Source: Pseudomonas oryzicola (GTDB lineage: Bacteria; Pseudomonadota; Gammaproteobacteria; Pseudomonadales; Pseudomonadaceae). From it: 64,000 nucleotides of DNA. The translations under genes and the position numbers were made by a program. Shown here piece after piece: positions 47,782 to 57,368 of this stretch (positions within the stretch are counted from its first letter, which is position 1; every line of letters begins with the position of its first letter). The DNA lies in assembly GCF_014269185.2 (NCBI RefSeq), contig NZ_JABWRZ020000001.1, positions 583,001 through 647,000 of the forward strand. Reading direction: 5' to 3'. The notes beneath the pieces were generated by a model. That model made no database searches and had not been told where the DNA came from. It worked only from the letters and a program-made list of their open reading frames with translations.

Positions 47782-49464
47782 TCATCGGGCCATCACGTAG
47801 GTACCCGGTGCGGGCCCCAGCGGTGGGTAGGTGGCATTGCCCAGCTCGCTGCGCGGTGCCTTGAGCGGGCCGGAGCGCGGGGTGATCCAGTCCAGCCACA
47901 ACGGCCACCAGCTGCCTTCGCTGCGCTTGGCGTCGTGGAACCAGGCGCGCGGGTCGCCGGGCAGCTTGTGGTTCGCCAGGTAGTAGGCCTTGGGATTGCC
48001 GGGCGGGTTGATGATGCTCTGGATGTGCCCGCTGTTGGCCAGCACGAAGCGGCGCTCGCCGCCCAGCAGCAAGGCCGAGCGGTACACCGCGTCCCACGGG
48101 GTGATGTGGTCGTTGCTGCCGGCTACGGTGAAGCTGTCCAGGTCGACCTTGTGCAGGTCGATGGGCGTACCGCACACCTCCAGACCGGCCGGATGGGTCA
48201 GCGGGTTGAGCTTGAAGAAGTCCAGCAGGTCGCCATGCAGCGCAGCGGGCAGGCGCGTGCTGTCAGCGTTCCAGTAGAGGATGTCGAACGCCGGCGGCGT
48301 CTTGCCGAGCAAGTAGTTGTTGACCCAGTAATTCCAGATCAGGTCATTGGGCCGCATCCAGGCGAATATCCGTGCCACCTCGGCGCCATCCAGCACACCA
48401 CGCTGGTAGGAGCGGCGCTTGGCGGCCTCGATGGTCTGCTCGTCGGCGAACAGGCTGGCGGGGCTTTCGAACTTGCTGTCCAGCAGGCTGACCAGATAGG
48501 TGGCGCTGCGCACCCGGCGTAGCTGATGCCTGGCCTGCAGGTGGCCTTGCAGCGCGGCCATGGTCAGGCCACCGGCGCAGGCGCCCATCAGGTTGGGGTC
48601 GCGATTGCCGCTGATGCTGCGGCAGGCGTTGAGCGCCTCCTCCAGCGCTTGCACGTAGCTGGACAAGCCCCATTCGCGGTGGCGCGGGTCGGGGTTGCGC
48701 CAGCTGATCATGAAGACCTGCAGGCCGCTCTTGAGCATGTATTGCACGAAGCTGTTGGTCGGGCTCAGGTCGAAGATATAGAACTTGTTGATTTGCGGCG
48801 GCACCACCAGCAGCGGTCGTGCATGTTGCTTTTCGCTCATCGGCTTGTACTGGATCAGCTCCAGCAAATCGTTGCGAAACACCACGGCGCCGGGCGTGGC
48901 GGCCAGGTTGCCGCCCACTTCAAAGGCGCGCTCGTCTACCTGGCGAGGCAGGCCGTCGTTGTGGCGCAGGTCGTCGAGCAGGTGGGCGACGCCGCGCACC
49001 AGGCTCTGCCCGCCGGTATTGAACAGCTCTTTGACCGCCAGCGGGTTGAGCAGTGAGTTGCTTGGCGCCAGGGCGTCGTTGATCAGGTTGAACAGAAAGT
49101 GCGCCCGCGCCCGGTCATCGTCGTCCAGATGGCTTTCCTCGATCCACAGGCGGGTCTGCTTCTGCCAGGCCAGGTAAGCCTGCAGGCCGCGGCGGTAGAA
49201 CGGATTCTGGCTCCACGTCGGGTCGTTGAAGCGTGGGTCGCGCGGGTTCGGCTGGCAAGGCGTGTCGCCCAGCAGCACGCGACCCAGCTGGCCGCCCAGG
49301 GCCAATAGATGGTGGGCGGTATGCAGCGGGTGGCGCAGGCCGTGGCGGCTGACATTGCGCAACGTGGACAACAGGTCACGCCCGCGCAGGCCGAGGATGG
49401 CGTTCTGCACGTTCATGCGGGTGGCGGGAAGCGTTGGCGCTCCTTTGGCCGGTTTGTCTTTCAT
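47782..49464 (-). CDS. phaC2: Class II PHA synthase 2
   Basis: 560-residue medium-chain-length poly(3-hydroxyalkanoate) synthase that polymerises (R)-3-hydroxyacyl-CoA. The lipase-like box with catalytic Cys is GACAGG, the Asp lies in GSNDHITPWDAV and the His in LANSGHIQSIINPPGN. The N-terminal domain (~1-180) is typical of class II enzymes. It differs from PhaC1 mainly in the N-terminal region and loops. It follows phaZ by 66 bases. Confidence 0.96.
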   Translation of the reverse strand: MKDKPAKGAPTLPATRMNVQNAILGLRGRDLLSTLRNVSRHGLRHPLHTAHHLLALGGQLGRVLLGDTPCQPNPRDPRFNDPTWSQNPFYRRGLQAYLAWQKQTRLWIEESHLDDDDRARAHFLFNLINDALAPSNSLLNPLAVKELFNTGGQSLVRGVAHLLDDLRHNDGLPRQVDERAFEVGGNLAATPGAVVFRNDLLELIQYKPMSEKQHARPLLVVPPQINKFYIFDLSPTNSFVQYMLKSGLQVFMISWRNPDPRHREWGLSSYVQALEEALNACRSISGNRDPNLMGACAGGLTMAALQGHLQARHQLRRVRSATYLVSLLDSKFESPASLFADEQTIEAAKRRSYQRGVLDGAEVARIFAWMRPNDLIWNYWVNNYLLGKTPPAFDILYWNADSTRLPAALHGDLLDFFKLNPLTHPAGLEVCGTPIDLHKVDLDSFTVAGSNDHITPWDAVYRSALLLGGERRFVLANSGHIQSIINPPGNPKAYYLANHKLPGDPRAWFHDAKRSEGSWWPLWLDWITPRSGPLKAPRSELGNATYPPLGPAPGTYVMAR

Positions 49465-49530
49465 GGCAACACTCCCTCGTCTGACCCTTTCCGGCTGCTG
49501 ACCTCTGCGAGCACGTGTTGGAAATCGCCC

Positions 49531-50382
49531 TCACGCACCCGGAGCCGGGCGTGGGTGCATGACAGCGCGCTGGCGCTCTTGCTGAAGGAAACTCATGATG
49601 ATCGGGGCGACGGCTTCGGCCCGGGTGATCAGGAACAGATGACCGTCGTCGATAATGTGTAGCTGGGCATTGGGAATCCGCCAGGCCAGCAGGCGCATGT
49701 TGATCAGCGGGATCAGTGGATCGTCGTCACCGGCCAGCACCAGGGTTGGCTGCTGGATCTTGTGCAGCCAGTGGATGCTGGTCCAGCCGAGCCCGGCGAA
49801 CAGCTGCCAGTAGTAACCCATCTTGCCCCCGGAGCGCACCTTGGCGGCATGCTGCATGGCCAGGTCCGGGTCGCGCCGGAAGCCGCCGCCATAGATCAAC
49901 GGCGCAATGCGGATAACATGCGACGGCTGTACGTAGCGTCGCGGGCTGGCCATCATCCACAGCACCTTGGGCTTGCCTGGCACCATCACTGCACCGGCAG
50001 CGGTAGCGGCCAGCACCAGCTTCTTGCAACGCTCGGGGTAGTCGTGGGCGAACTGCTGGGCCAGGGCGCCACCCCAGGACACGCCGATGACGTTGACCTG
50101 GCCGTAGTCGAGGTAATCCAGCATCCGTGCCGTGAGCTTGGCCAGCCCGGGAAACCGGTACGGGTGACGAGGCGTTGACGAACCGCCGACCCCTGGTACA
50201 TCGAAGGCGATGACTTCCAGGTCCGGGTCCAGTGCCTCGATGAACGGGAACACCAGCTCCAGGTTGGCGCCGATGCCGTTGAAGATAAGCAACGGCGTCA
50301 GGTGTGGCTTGCCCGGGCGGACGGCGGTACGGATGGACTGGTTATCCAGCTCGACAGTCCTGAAGATATAGGGTTGCGGCAT
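49531..50382 (-). CDS. phaZ: Intracellular PHA depolymerase
   Basis: 283-residue alpha/beta-hydrolase that breaks down stored medium-chain PHA on the granule surface. The serine box is GVSWGGALA, with the acid in LAGDDDPLIP and the His in DDGHLFLIT. The start 50382 (MPQPYIFRTVEL) gives the known P. putida length; two further in-frame ATGs upstream, at 50388 and 50409, give longer, less likely forms. It lies between the two synthase genes, 61 bases after phaC1. Confidence 0.96.
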   Translation of the reverse strand: MPQPYIFRTVELDNQSIRTAVRPGKPHLTPLLIFNGIGANLELVFPFIEALDPDLEVIAFDVPGVGGSSTPRHPYRFPGLAKLTARMLDYLDYGQVNVIGVSWGGALAQQFAHDYPERCKKLVLAATAAGAVMVPGKPKVLWMMASPRRYVQPSHVIRIAPLIYGGGFRRDPDLAMQHAAKVRSGGKMGYYWQLFAGLGWTSIHWLHKIQQPTLVLAGDDDPLIPLINMRLLAWRIPNAQLHIIDDGHLFLITRAEAVAPIIMSFLQQERQRAVMHPRPAPGA

Positions 50383-50443
50383 GCGCATGACTCTTGGGTG
50401 AATGAACACCGTGGCGCCCTGACGGTGGCCACGGCGCTGCAGC

Positions 50444-52123
50444 TCAACGCTCGTGGACGTATGTCCCCGGGGCGGCTTCGCCGGCGGCGTAGGCCCGGTT
50501 GCCCAGGCGCGTCGGCGCCTTCTTCAGCTCACCGGCCCGCTCGGCCAGCCAGCTTTGCCAGTGCAGCCACCACGAGTCGGCATGCTTGGTGGCGTTTTCC
50601 TGCCAGGCCAGCGGATCACCTGGGCGATCTGTACCGGTCATGAAACGCGCTTTGGGGTTGCCCGGCGGATTCAGGATGCTCTGGATATGCCCGCTGTTGG
50701 ACAACACGAACTCGATCTTGCCGCCGAACAGGTGCGCCGAGCGGTAGCACGACTGCCACGGGGTGATGTGGTCGGCAGTGCCGGCCACGCTGAAGATGTC
50801 GCACTGCACCTGCTTCAGGTCGATCGGCGTGCCGCACACTTCCAGGGCATTGGCGCGGGTCAGCGGGTTGCTCTTGAACATTTCGATCAGGTCGCCATGG
50901 AAGGCGGCCGGCAGGCGCGTGGTGTCATTGTTCCAGAACAGGATGTCGAACACCGGCGGCTCGTTGCCGAGCAGGTAGTTGTTGACCCAGTAGTTCCAGA
51001 TCAGGTCGTTGGGGCGCATCCAGGCGAACACCTTGGCCATTTCGCTACCTTCGAGCACACCGGCCTGGTAGGAGTGGCGCTTGGCTGCCTCCAGGGTCTG
51101 CTCGTCGACGAACAGGGCGACCTGGTTATCCATGGTGGTGTCCAGCACGCTCACCAGCAGGGTCAGGGCATTGACCTTGTTCTCGCCCAGGGCGGCATAG
51201 TGGCCCACCAGGGCAGTACAGGTAATACCGCCGGAACAGGCACCGAGCATGTTCAGGTCCTTGCTGCCGGTAATCGCCAACACCGCGTCGACCGCTTCCT
51301 TGAGCGCATCGATGTAGGTCGACAGGCCCCACTCGCGCTGGGCCTTGGTCGGGTTGCGCCAACTGATGATGAAGGTCTGTTGCTGCGAACGCAGGCAGTA
51401 GCGCGCCAGGCTCTTTTCCGGGCTCAGGTCGAACACGTAGAACTTGTTGATCTGCGGCGGTACCACCAGCAATGGGCGGGCATGCACCTGCTCGGTGATC
51501 GGGCTGTACTGGATCAGTTCCAGCACGTCGTTGCGGTATACAACGGCGCCTTCGCTGGTGCCCAGGTTCTTGCCCACTTCGAAGGCGTCCATGTTCACTT
51601 GGCTGGGCATACCGCCATTGTTGACCAGGTCCTTGGCCAGGTTGGACAGGCCGTCCAGCAGGCTCTTGCCGCCGGTTTCGAAGAAGCGCTTGACCGCCGC
51701 AGGGTTGGACAGGGTATTGGTCGGTGCCATGGCTTCGGTCATCAGGTTGATGACGAACTGGCCGCGGCTGATGTCCTGGGGCGACAGGTCGCTGCTGCCG
51801 ATCCAGTCCTGCAGCTCCTTGCGCCAGGCCAGGTATGTCTGCAGGTAGCGGCGGTAAAGCGGGTTGTGGCTCCAGGCCGGGTCACTGAAGCGACGGTCGT
51901 CGCTTTCCGGGGCCAGGCTGGATTTGCCCAGTAGCACATTCTTCAGCTCCAGGCCGAAGTGGGCCACATGCTTGGCGCTGTGCAGCGGTTGGCGCACGGC
52001 CTGGCGCAGCACGGTACGTGCCGAACTCAACAGGTCCTTGCGACGAATACCGATGACCGGGTTCAGCCCCAGGGTATTTTCCGAGGCTTGCCGCTGCAGC
52101 TCATCGTTGTTCTTGTTACTCAT
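50444..52123 (-). CDS. phaC1: Class II PHA synthase 1
   Basis: 559-residue medium-chain-length PHA synthase, first gene of the minus-strand pha cluster. The catalytic Cys is in GACSGG, the Asp in GTADHITPW and the His in LSNSGHIQSILNPPGN; PPQINKFYVFDL is a strong class II marker. The first codons form an A-rich stretch that matches a Crc/Hfq target. Upstream, 268 bases to the DUF971 gene hold inverted repeats that may belong to its promoter. Confidence 0.97.
   Translation of the reverse strand: MSNKNNDELQRQASENTLGLNPVIGIRRKDLLSSARTVLRQAVRQPLHSAKHVAHFGLELKNVLLGKSSLAPESDDRRFSDPAWSHNPLYRRYLQTYLAWRKELQDWIGSSDLSPQDISRGQFVINLMTEAMAPTNTLSNPAAVKRFFETGGKSLLDGLSNLAKDLVNNGGMPSQVNMDAFEVGKNLGTSEGAVVYRNDVLELIQYSPITEQVHARPLLVVPPQINKFYVFDLSPEKSLARYCLRSQQQTFIISWRNPTKAQREWGLSTYIDALKEAVDAVLAITGSKDLNMLGACSGGITCTALVGHYAALGENKVNALTLLVSVLDTTMDNQVALFVDEQTLEAAKRHSYQAGVLEGSEMAKVFAWMRPNDLIWNYWVNNYLLGNEPPVFDILFWNNDTTRLPAAFHGDLIEMFKSNPLTRANALEVCGTPIDLKQVQCDIFSVAGTADHITPWQSCYRSAHLFGGKIEFVLSNSGHIQSILNPPGNPKARFMTGTDRPGDPLAWQENATKHADSWWLHWQSWLAERAGELKKAPTRLGNRAYAAGEAAPGTYVHER
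52104..52117 (-). promoter_or_regulatory. Hfq/Crc A-rich target in the first codons of phaC1
   Basis: Minus strand AACAAGAACAACGA covers codons 3-7 and contains two overlapping AAnAAnAA-type steps. Crc-dependent repression of phaC1 translation under carbon excess with balanced nitrogen is established in P. putida, and this is the expected position for the target. Confidence 0.75.
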
Positions 52124-52149
52124 CTACGACGCTCCGTTGTCCTGAGACG

Positions 52150-52194
52150 AGTACCGGTTTGCTGTGACGGGTGCACAGTGCTGAGCCCGGTACT
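52150..52194. promoter_or_regulatory. Inverted repeats upstream of phaC1
   Basis: AGTACCGG (52150-52157) and CCGGTACT (52187-52194) are perfect 8-bp arms 29 bases apart, enclosing a second small palindrome CTGTG-acgggtg-CACAG. They lie 27-71 bases before the phaC1 start. They could form a leader hairpin or a two-site operator, for example for PhaD; binding is not shown. Confidence 0.4.
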
Positions 52195-52391
52195 GCTACT
52201 CGGGTGACCAGTGATAAGGAACAGCGGTGCTGCGAAATTGCTGACTACCTGCAAGGTAATGCAGGGAATTGCCACTCCCCATTGGTTACCCGACTTTCAT
52301 GTAATGCGCAAGACAGCCTTTATTGGGCAGTTTGTAAGGCATTCAAACAGATGCTTCTAGAAAATGCGCTCTAAACCCTGCGGCCCCTGCG

Positions 52392-52769
52392 CTAGAGCAT
52401 CAGTTTGACCACCGACTCGGCGGGATCGCGGGACTTGCCGGCCTTGTGCAGCTCGTCGAGGTATTCGGCCCACAGTTGTTCCTTGCGCTGGCACAGCTGT
52501 TCGAGGTATTCCCAGGTATACAGGCCGCTGTCATGGCCATCGTCGAAGATCAGTTTCAATGCATATTGGCCGGCAGGTTCCAGGCCGCTGAGGCCGACGT
52601 TGATCTTGCCGAACTGCAGGATGGGGTTGCCGTGGCCCTGGACCTCGGCGGAGGGGGAGTGCACGCGCAGGAATTCGGCGGGCAGCTGGTAGACCTCGCC
52701 GGGGGCGTAGGTGAGGCTGAGGGTTTTCGAGGCTTTGTGCAGGTTGATGGCGGTGGGCAGACGGGCCAT
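52392..52769 (-). CDS. DUF971-family protein (gamma-butyrobetaine hydroxylase N-domain-like)
   Basis: 125-residue protein consisting of a single DUF971 domain, resembling the N-terminal domain of gamma-butyrobetaine hydroxylases. It shows PTAINLHKASKTLSLTY, YQLPAEFLRVHSPSAEV, a GHGNPILQFGKINV segment and FDDGHDSGLYTWEYLEQL. The function is unknown; links to iron-sulfur proteins have been suggested for the family. The start 52769 (MARLPTAINL) is chosen because the upstream frame to 52979 runs through a palindrome and into hslU. It lies between hslU and phaC1 on the same strand. Confidence 0.88.
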   Translation of the reverse strand: MARLPTAINLHKASKTLSLTYAPGEVYQLPAEFLRVHSPSAEVQGHGNPILQFGKINVGLSGLEPAGQYALKLIFDDGHDSGLYTWEYLEQLCQRKEQLWAEYLDELHKAGKSRDPAESVVKLML

Positions 52770-52843
52770 GGGCAGAATCTCTTGGGAGCTGATAATGGAC
52801 AGCTTCGGGAGATTCAGAGGATTGTGCAAGAGGGCTAATTGCA

Positions 52844-52913
52844 GCCCATCGCGACACAAGGCCGCTACAGGAGATGGTGGTTCCGGTAGGGACAGCCTTG
52901 TGTCGCGATGGGC
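52844..52913 (-). terminator. Long perfect palindrome after hslU
   Basis: 19-bp perfect arms, GCCCATCGCGACACAAGGC (52844-52862) and its complement at 52895-52913, with a 32-base loop. It begins 23 bases past the hslU stop on the minus strand. No T-run follows, so it may act as a REP-type mRNA end or attenuator rather than a classical terminator. Confidence 0.7.
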
Positions 52914-52935
52914 CACAAGGTGGCCGCTTGCGTCC

Positions 52936-54279
52936 TTACAAAATGTAACGCGACAGGTCTTCGTTCTGTGCCAGCTCACCCAGGTGGCTGTTCACATAAG
53001 CCGCGTCAATCTGGATCGGCGCTTCGTCATGGGTGCTGGCCAGGTCGCCGGCACTGAACGACACCTCTTCGAGCAAGCGCTCGAGCAGGGTGTGCAGGCG
53101 GCGGGCACCGATGTTTTCGGTCTTCTCGTTGACCTGGTAGGCGATCTCGGCCAGGCGCTTGATGCCGTCGGCCAGGAACTCGATGTTCAGGCCTTCGGTC
53201 TTCAGCAGGGCCTGGTACTGTTCGGTCAGCGACGCGTGCGGTTCCTGCAGGATACGTTCGAAATCTTCCGGGGTCAGTGCCTTGAGCTCCACGCGAATCG
53301 GCAGGCGGCCTTGCAGCTCGGGCACCAGGTCGCTCGGCTTGCTCAGGTGGAACGCACCCGAGGCAATGAACAGGATGTGGTCGGTCTTGACCATGCCCAG
53401 CTTGGTGTTGACGGTGCAGCCTTCGATCAGTGGCAGCAGGTCACGCTGCACGCCTTCGCGGGACACGTCGGCGCCGCCAACGTTGCCACGCTTGGCAACC
53501 TTGTCGATTTCGTCGATGAACACAATGCCGTGCTGCTCGACCGCTTCCAGTGCCTTGGCCTTGAGTTCTTCCTCATTGACCAGGCGGCTCGCTTCTTCAT
53601 CGCGAACCATCTTCAGCGCTTCCTTGACCTTCAGCTTGCGTGCCTTGCGCTTGCCTTTGCCCATGTTGGCGAACAGGCTCTGCAGCTGGTTGGTCATTTC
53701 TTCCATGCCGGGCGGCGCGGCAATTTCGACGCCCACTGCATCGGCTACTTCGATCTCGATTTCCTTGTCGTCCAGCTGGCCTTCGCGCAGGCGCTTGCGG
53801 AACAGCTGACGGGTGTTGGAATCAGTGCTGGTCTGCGCGGCTTCCTCGGCAAAGCTGCTGACCCGCGCCTGCGGCAACAGGGCATCGAGGATGCGATCTT
53901 CGGCGGCATCTTCGGCGCGGTGGCGCACGCGAATGATTTCTTGCTCGCGCAGCATTTTCAGCGCGGCATCGGCCAGGTCGCGGATGATCGACTCGACATC
54001 CCGGCCCACATAGCCCACTTCGGTGAACTTGGTGGCTTCGACCTTGAGAAACGGCGCATTGGCCAGCTTGGCCAGGCGGCGGGCGATTTCGGTCTTGCCG
54101 ACGCCGGTAGGGCCGATCATCAGGATGTTCTTCGGCGTTACTTCGGCACGCAGCTCGGCGGGGAGCTGCATGCGCCGCCAGCGGTTGCGCAGGGCAATGG
54201 CCACGGCGCGCTTGGCGTCATCCTGGCCGATGATGTGGCGGTTGAGTTCGTGGACGATCTCGCGGGGGGTCATGGACAT
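52936..54279 (-). CDS. hslU: ATP-dependent protease ATPase subunit HslU
   Basis: 447-residue AAA+ unfoldase that feeds substrates to HslV. It shows [20 protein letters not shown], Walker A GPTGVGKT, the central I domain (about 110-245), Walker [14 protein letters not shown] and the C-terminal tail ending SRYIL, which inserts into HslV. The start at 54279 is preferred over an ATG six bases upstream by comparison with P. putida HslU. It follows hslV by 76 bases and is co-transcribed from the heat-shock promoter. Confidence 0.97.
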   Translation of the reverse strand: MSMTPREIVHELNRHIIGQDDAKRAVAIALRNRWRRMQLPAELRAEVTPKNILMIGPTGVGKTEIARRLAKLANAPFLKVEATKFTEVGYVGRDVESIIRDLADAALKMLREQEIIRVRHRAEDAAEDRILDALLPQARVSSFAEEAAQTSTDSNTRQLFRKRLREGQLDDKEIEIEVADAVGVEIAAPPGMEEMTNQLQSLFANMGKGKRKARKLKVKEALKMVRDEEASRLVNEEELKAKALEAVEQHGIVFIDEIDKVAKRGNVGGADVSREGVQRDLLPLIEGCTVNTKLGMVKTDHILFIASGAFHLSKPSDLVPELQGRLPIRVELKALTPEDFERILQEPHASLTEQYQALLKTEGLNIEFLADGIKRLAEIAYQVNEKTENIGARRLHTLLERLLEEVSFSAGDLASTHDEAPIQIDAAYVNSHLGELAQNEDLSRYIL

Positions 54280-54355
54280 GATCAATTGGGTCCTTGGGCA
54301 GATGAGTCAGCGTGGAAAAGCCCCCGCACCGGGCAGGGGCGCCAGAACAGCTGAA

Positions 54356-54886
54356 TCACTCGGCCAGGTCCTGCTCCTCGATGGTCAGGTTGTGGTTGGT
54401 GAATACGCAGATGTCGCCGGCGATGTTCAGGGCGGTCTCGGCAATTTCACGGGCAGAAAGGTCGGTCTTGTTCAGCAGGGCGCGTGCAGCGGCCTGGGCA
54501 TATGCACCGCCCGAGCCCATGGCGATAAGGCCATCTTCGGGTTCGACAACGTCGCCGTTGCCGGTGATGATCAGCGAAGCATCCTTGTTGGCTACCGCCA
54601 GCATGGCTTCCAGGCGGCTCAGGGAACGGTCGGTACGCCATTCCTTGGCCAGCTCGACGGCGGCGCGGACCAGGTGGCCCTGATGTTTCTCAAGCTGGCC
54701 TTCGAAGCGCTCGAACAGGGTGAACGCGTCGGCAGTGGCGCCGGCAAAGCCCGCGATGACCTGGCCGTGGTACAGGCGGCGCACCTTCTTGGCGTTGCCT
54801 TTCATCACGGTGTTGCCGAGGGATACCTGGCCGTCGCCGCCCATGACGACTTTGCCGTTACGGCGGACAGAAACGATGGTGGTCAA
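54356..54886 (-). CDS. hslV: ATP-dependent protease proteolytic subunit HslV (TTG start)
   Basis: 176-residue threonine protease forming the core of the HslUV complex, related to proteasome beta subunits. After removal of the initiator the N-terminal nucleophile Thr is exposed in [20 protein letters not shown]. No ATG lies at this point: the start must be TTG at 54886, with GGAG nine bases upstream, because a longer product from 54934 would bury the catalytic Thr. [14 protein letters not shown] is also conserved. It is preceded by a sigma-32 promoter. Confidence 0.95.
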   Translation of the reverse strand: MTTIVSVRRNGKVVMGGDGQVSLGNTVMKGNAKKVRRLYHGQVIAGFAGATADAFTLFERFEGQLEKHQGHLVRAAVELAKEWRTDRSLSRLEAMLAVANKDASLIITGNGDVVEPEDGLIAMGSGGAYAQAAARALLNKTDLSAREIAETALNIAGDICVFTNHNLTIEEQDLAE

Positions 54887-54932
54887 GGGGAGAGTCTCCA
54901 CGCAGCGGGGCGAAAGTGCCTGATGCAGACTC

Positions 54933-54960
54933 ATATGGGGGTGGGGGGAAGGATTTCAAC
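54933..54960 (-). promoter_or_regulatory. Sigma-32 (RpoH) heat-shock promoter of hslVU
   Basis: Minus strand GTTGAAA (54960-54954), 13 bases, CCCCATAT (54940-54933). The RpoH consensus is CTTGAAA-N13/14-CCCCATNT, so only the first -35 base differs. It lies about 45-75 bases ahead of the hslV TTG start, as expected for a heat-shock protease. Confidence 0.88.
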
Positions 54961-55005
54961 CGCAGGGGATGAATGGTCGCGCTTGGCAGGGGACACCGTG
55001 CAAGG

Positions 55006-55075
55006 GCATTCGCGGGCATGCCCGCTCCCACAGGGGACAGTGATCTGCTGTGGGAGCGGGCGTGCCCGCGAATGG
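55006..55075. repeat. REP-like palindrome between pyrC' and hslV
   Basis: Arms 55006-55033 and 55048-55075 form a near-perfect long stem, (CATTCGCGGGCAT/CGCCCGCTCCCACAG with one mismatch). It begins 7 bases past the pyrC' stop, on the downstream side in the minus direction, and T-richness on the plus side (CTTTT) is weak. It is a member of the same repeat family as 47047-47130. Confidence 0.8.
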
Positions 55076-55082
55076 CTTTTAC

Positions 55083-56354
55083 TCAGGCTTCGTGGCAAAC
55101 GTGCCCGTCGACCAAGGTATAACGCACGGCACCCGGCAGGCAGTGGCCGATGAACGGGCAGTTCTCGCCGCGCGAGAACCACTGCTCGCCAGCCACGGTC
55201 GAGGCTTGCGGGTCGAACAGCACCAGGTCGGCAGCGCCGCCCGCCTTCAGCTCGCCGGCTGGCAGGCGCAGGGCCGCCGCCGGGCCGCTGCTCAGGCGCG
55301 CCAGCAGGGTTGGCAGGTCGAGCAGGCCGTCCTGCACCAGGGTCATGGCCAGCGGTAGCAGCAACTCGACGCTGCTGATGCCTGGCTCGGTAGCGCCGAA
55401 CGGGGCCAGTTTGGCATCGCGCTCATGTGGCTGGTGGTGGCTGGAGATCGCCTGGATCACCCCCGACTTCACCGCCGCACGCAGGCCGTCACGGTCGGCG
55501 GCGGTGCGCAGCGGTGGTTGCACGTGGTAGAGGCTGGAGAACTCGCGCAGCGATTCGTCGGTGAGGATCAGCTGGTACAGCGCTACATCAGCGGTCACCG
55601 GCAGGCCTAGTTGCTGGGCCTGTTCGATCAGCCGCGCGCCCCGGGCGCTGGTGATCTGGGTGAAGTGCGCACGTACGCCAGTCTGTTCCACCAGCAGCAG
55701 GTTGCGCGCCAGGGCCACGGTCTCGGCGGTTTCCGGGATGCCTGGCAGGCCGAGGAAGCTGGCCATGGCACCTTCATGGGCCAGGCCGCCCTGGGCCAGG
55801 TCGCGGTCCTGGGAGTGGAACACCACGGTCAGGTCGAAGGTGGCAGCGTATTCCAGGGCGCGCGCCAGGGTACGGTTGTTGGGGATTTCCTTCAGGCCGT
55901 TGCCGAACGCCACACAGCCGGTGTCGCGCAGGGCCACCAGCTCGGCCAGTTGCTCGCCTTCCAGGCCCTTGGTCAGGGCGCCGATCGGATAGACCTTGCT
56001 GTTGGCGGCCTCGCGGGCGCGGTCAAGGATCAGCTCGGCCACCGCCGAAGTGTCCAGTACCGGCTTGGTCTGTGGCGGGCAGCACAGGCTGGTGACCCCG
56101 CCTGCCACGGCAGCGCGGGTTTCGCTGGCGATGTTGCCTTTGCGGCTGTAACCCGGCTCGCGCAGCGACACCCCGAGGTCTACCAGGCCAGGCGCGGCGA
56201 TCAGGCCGGCGGCGTGGATCGTGCGGCTGGCACTGAACCCGGCCGGGGCGGCGCCAATGGCGGCAATGCGACCGCCGTCGAGGTGCAGGTCGGTGACCTG
56301 GTCGAAGCCACTGTTCGGGTCGATGACCCGGGCGCCGAGAATACTGACGGTCAC
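55083..56354 (-). CDS. pyrC': Dihydroorotase-like subunit PyrC' (inactive pseudo-enzyme)
   Basis: 423-residue dihydroorotase-fold protein. Active dihydroorotases begin with a DxHxH metal motif; here the segment reads [18 protein letters not shown], so both His ligands are replaced (Gly61, Ser63) while surrounding residues are kept. In P. putida such a PyrC' is catalytically inactive but needed to assemble the aspartate transcarbamoylase dodecamer with PyrB. Other family segments are [10 protein letters not shown] and SSHHQPHE. Its start overlaps the pyrB stop by four bases, giving the coupling expected for a structural partner. Confidence 0.95.
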   Translation of the reverse strand: MTVSILGARVIDPNSGFDQVTDLHLDGGRIAAIGAAPAGFSASRTIHAAGLIAAPGLVDLGVSLREPGYSRKGNIASETRAAVAGGVTSLCCPPQTKPVLDTSAVAELILDRAREAANSKVYPIGALTKGLEGEQLAELVALRDTGCVAFGNGLKEIPNNRTLARALEYAATFDLTVVFHSQDRDLAQGGLAHEGAMASFLGLPGIPETAETVALARNLLLVEQTGVRAHFTQITSARGARLIEQAQQLGLPVTADVALYQLILTDESLREFSSLYHVQPPLRTAADRDGLRAAVKSGVIQAISSHHQPHERDAKLAPFGATEPGISSVELLLPLAMTLVQDGLLDLPTLLARLSSGPAAALRLPAGELKAGGAADLVLFDPQASTVAGEQWFSRGENCPFIGHCLPGAVRYTLVDGHVCHEA

Positions 56355-57355
56355 TGGGTGTTCTCCTGCTCGAATTGACGTTGCGCGTTCTGCCCGCTCA
56401 TGGCCATGGACAGCACAGCCATGCGCACGGCGATGCCGTAAGTGACCTGGTTGAGGATCACCGAATGCTTGCCGTCGGCTACCGCCGACTCGATTTCCAC
56501 GCCGCGGTTGATCGGGCCGGGGTGCATGACGATGGCATCGGGTTTGGCGCCGGCCAGGCGCGCGGTGGTCAGGCCGAACAGGCGGTAGAACTCGCCTTCG
56601 CTGGGCAGCAGGCCGCCGGCCATGCGCTCACGCTGCAGGCGCAGCATGATCACCACATCGACGTCTTTCAGGCCTTCGGCAAGGTCGGTGTAGACTTTCA
56701 CCCCGTACTGCTCAATACCCACGGGAATCAGGGTTTTCGGGCCGACCACGCGAATGTCCGGGCAGCCCAGCGCCTTGAGCGCAAGCATGTCGGAGCGGGC
56801 TACGCGTGAATGCAGGATGTCACCGACGATCGCCACCGAGAGGTTCTCGAAGCTGCCTTTGTGGCGACGAATGGTGAGCATGTCGAGCATGCCCTGGGTC
56901 GGGTGCGCATGGCGGCCATCACCGCCGTTGATCACGGCAACTTCGGGGCACACGTGCTCGGCGATGAAGTGCGCGGCACCGGAGTCCGAGTGGCGTACCA
57001 CGAACATGTCGGCGGCCATGGCCTCAAGGTTGCGCAGGGTGTCGAACAGGGTTTCGCCCTTGCTGGTCGAAGACGTCGACACGTTCAGGCTGATCACGTC
57101 GGCCGACAGGCGCTGGGCTGCCAGTTCGAAGGTGGTACGGGTACGGGTCGAGTTCTCGAAGAACACGTTGCACACGGTCTTGCCGCGCAGCAACGGGACT
57201 TTCTTCACGGCCCGGGCACCGACTTCCAGGAAGGAGTCGGCGGTGTCGAGGATCTCGGTGAGCAGTTCACGGGGCAAACCGTCGAGCGAGAGGAAGTGGC
57301 GCAGCTGGCCCTGATCATTGAGCTGCAGCGGGCGCTTGGCGTCGATTGGCGTCAT
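56351..57355 (-). CDS. pyrB: Aspartate carbamoyltransferase catalytic chain
   Basis: 334-residue PyrB, which joins carbamoyl phosphate and aspartate in the second step of pyrimidine synthesis. Carbamoyl-phosphate site [27 protein letters not shown] and [13 protein letters not shown] are intact. The N-terminus is extended by about 20 residues relative to E. coli, typical of the pseudomonad enzyme where this arm carries nucleotide control. It forms a complex with PyrC' encoded next and starts 13 bases after pyrR. Confidence 0.97.
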   Translation of the reverse strand: MTPIDAKRPLQLNDQGQLRHFLSLDGLPRELLTEILDTADSFLEVGARAVKKVPLLRGKTVCNVFFENSTRTRTTFELAAQRLSADVISLNVSTSSTSKGETLFDTLRNLEAMAADMFVVRHSDSGAAHFIAEHVCPEVAVINGGDGRHAHPTQGMLDMLTIRRHKGSFENLSVAIVGDILHSRVARSDMLALKALGCPDIRVVGPKTLIPVGIEQYGVKVYTDLAEGLKDVDVVIMLRLQRERMAGGLLPSEGEFYRLFGLTTARLAGAKPDAIVMHPGPINRGVEIESAVADGKHSVILNQVTYGIAVRMAVLSMAMSGQNAQRQFEQENTQ

Positions 57356-57368
57356 CGCGGGGGGACTC

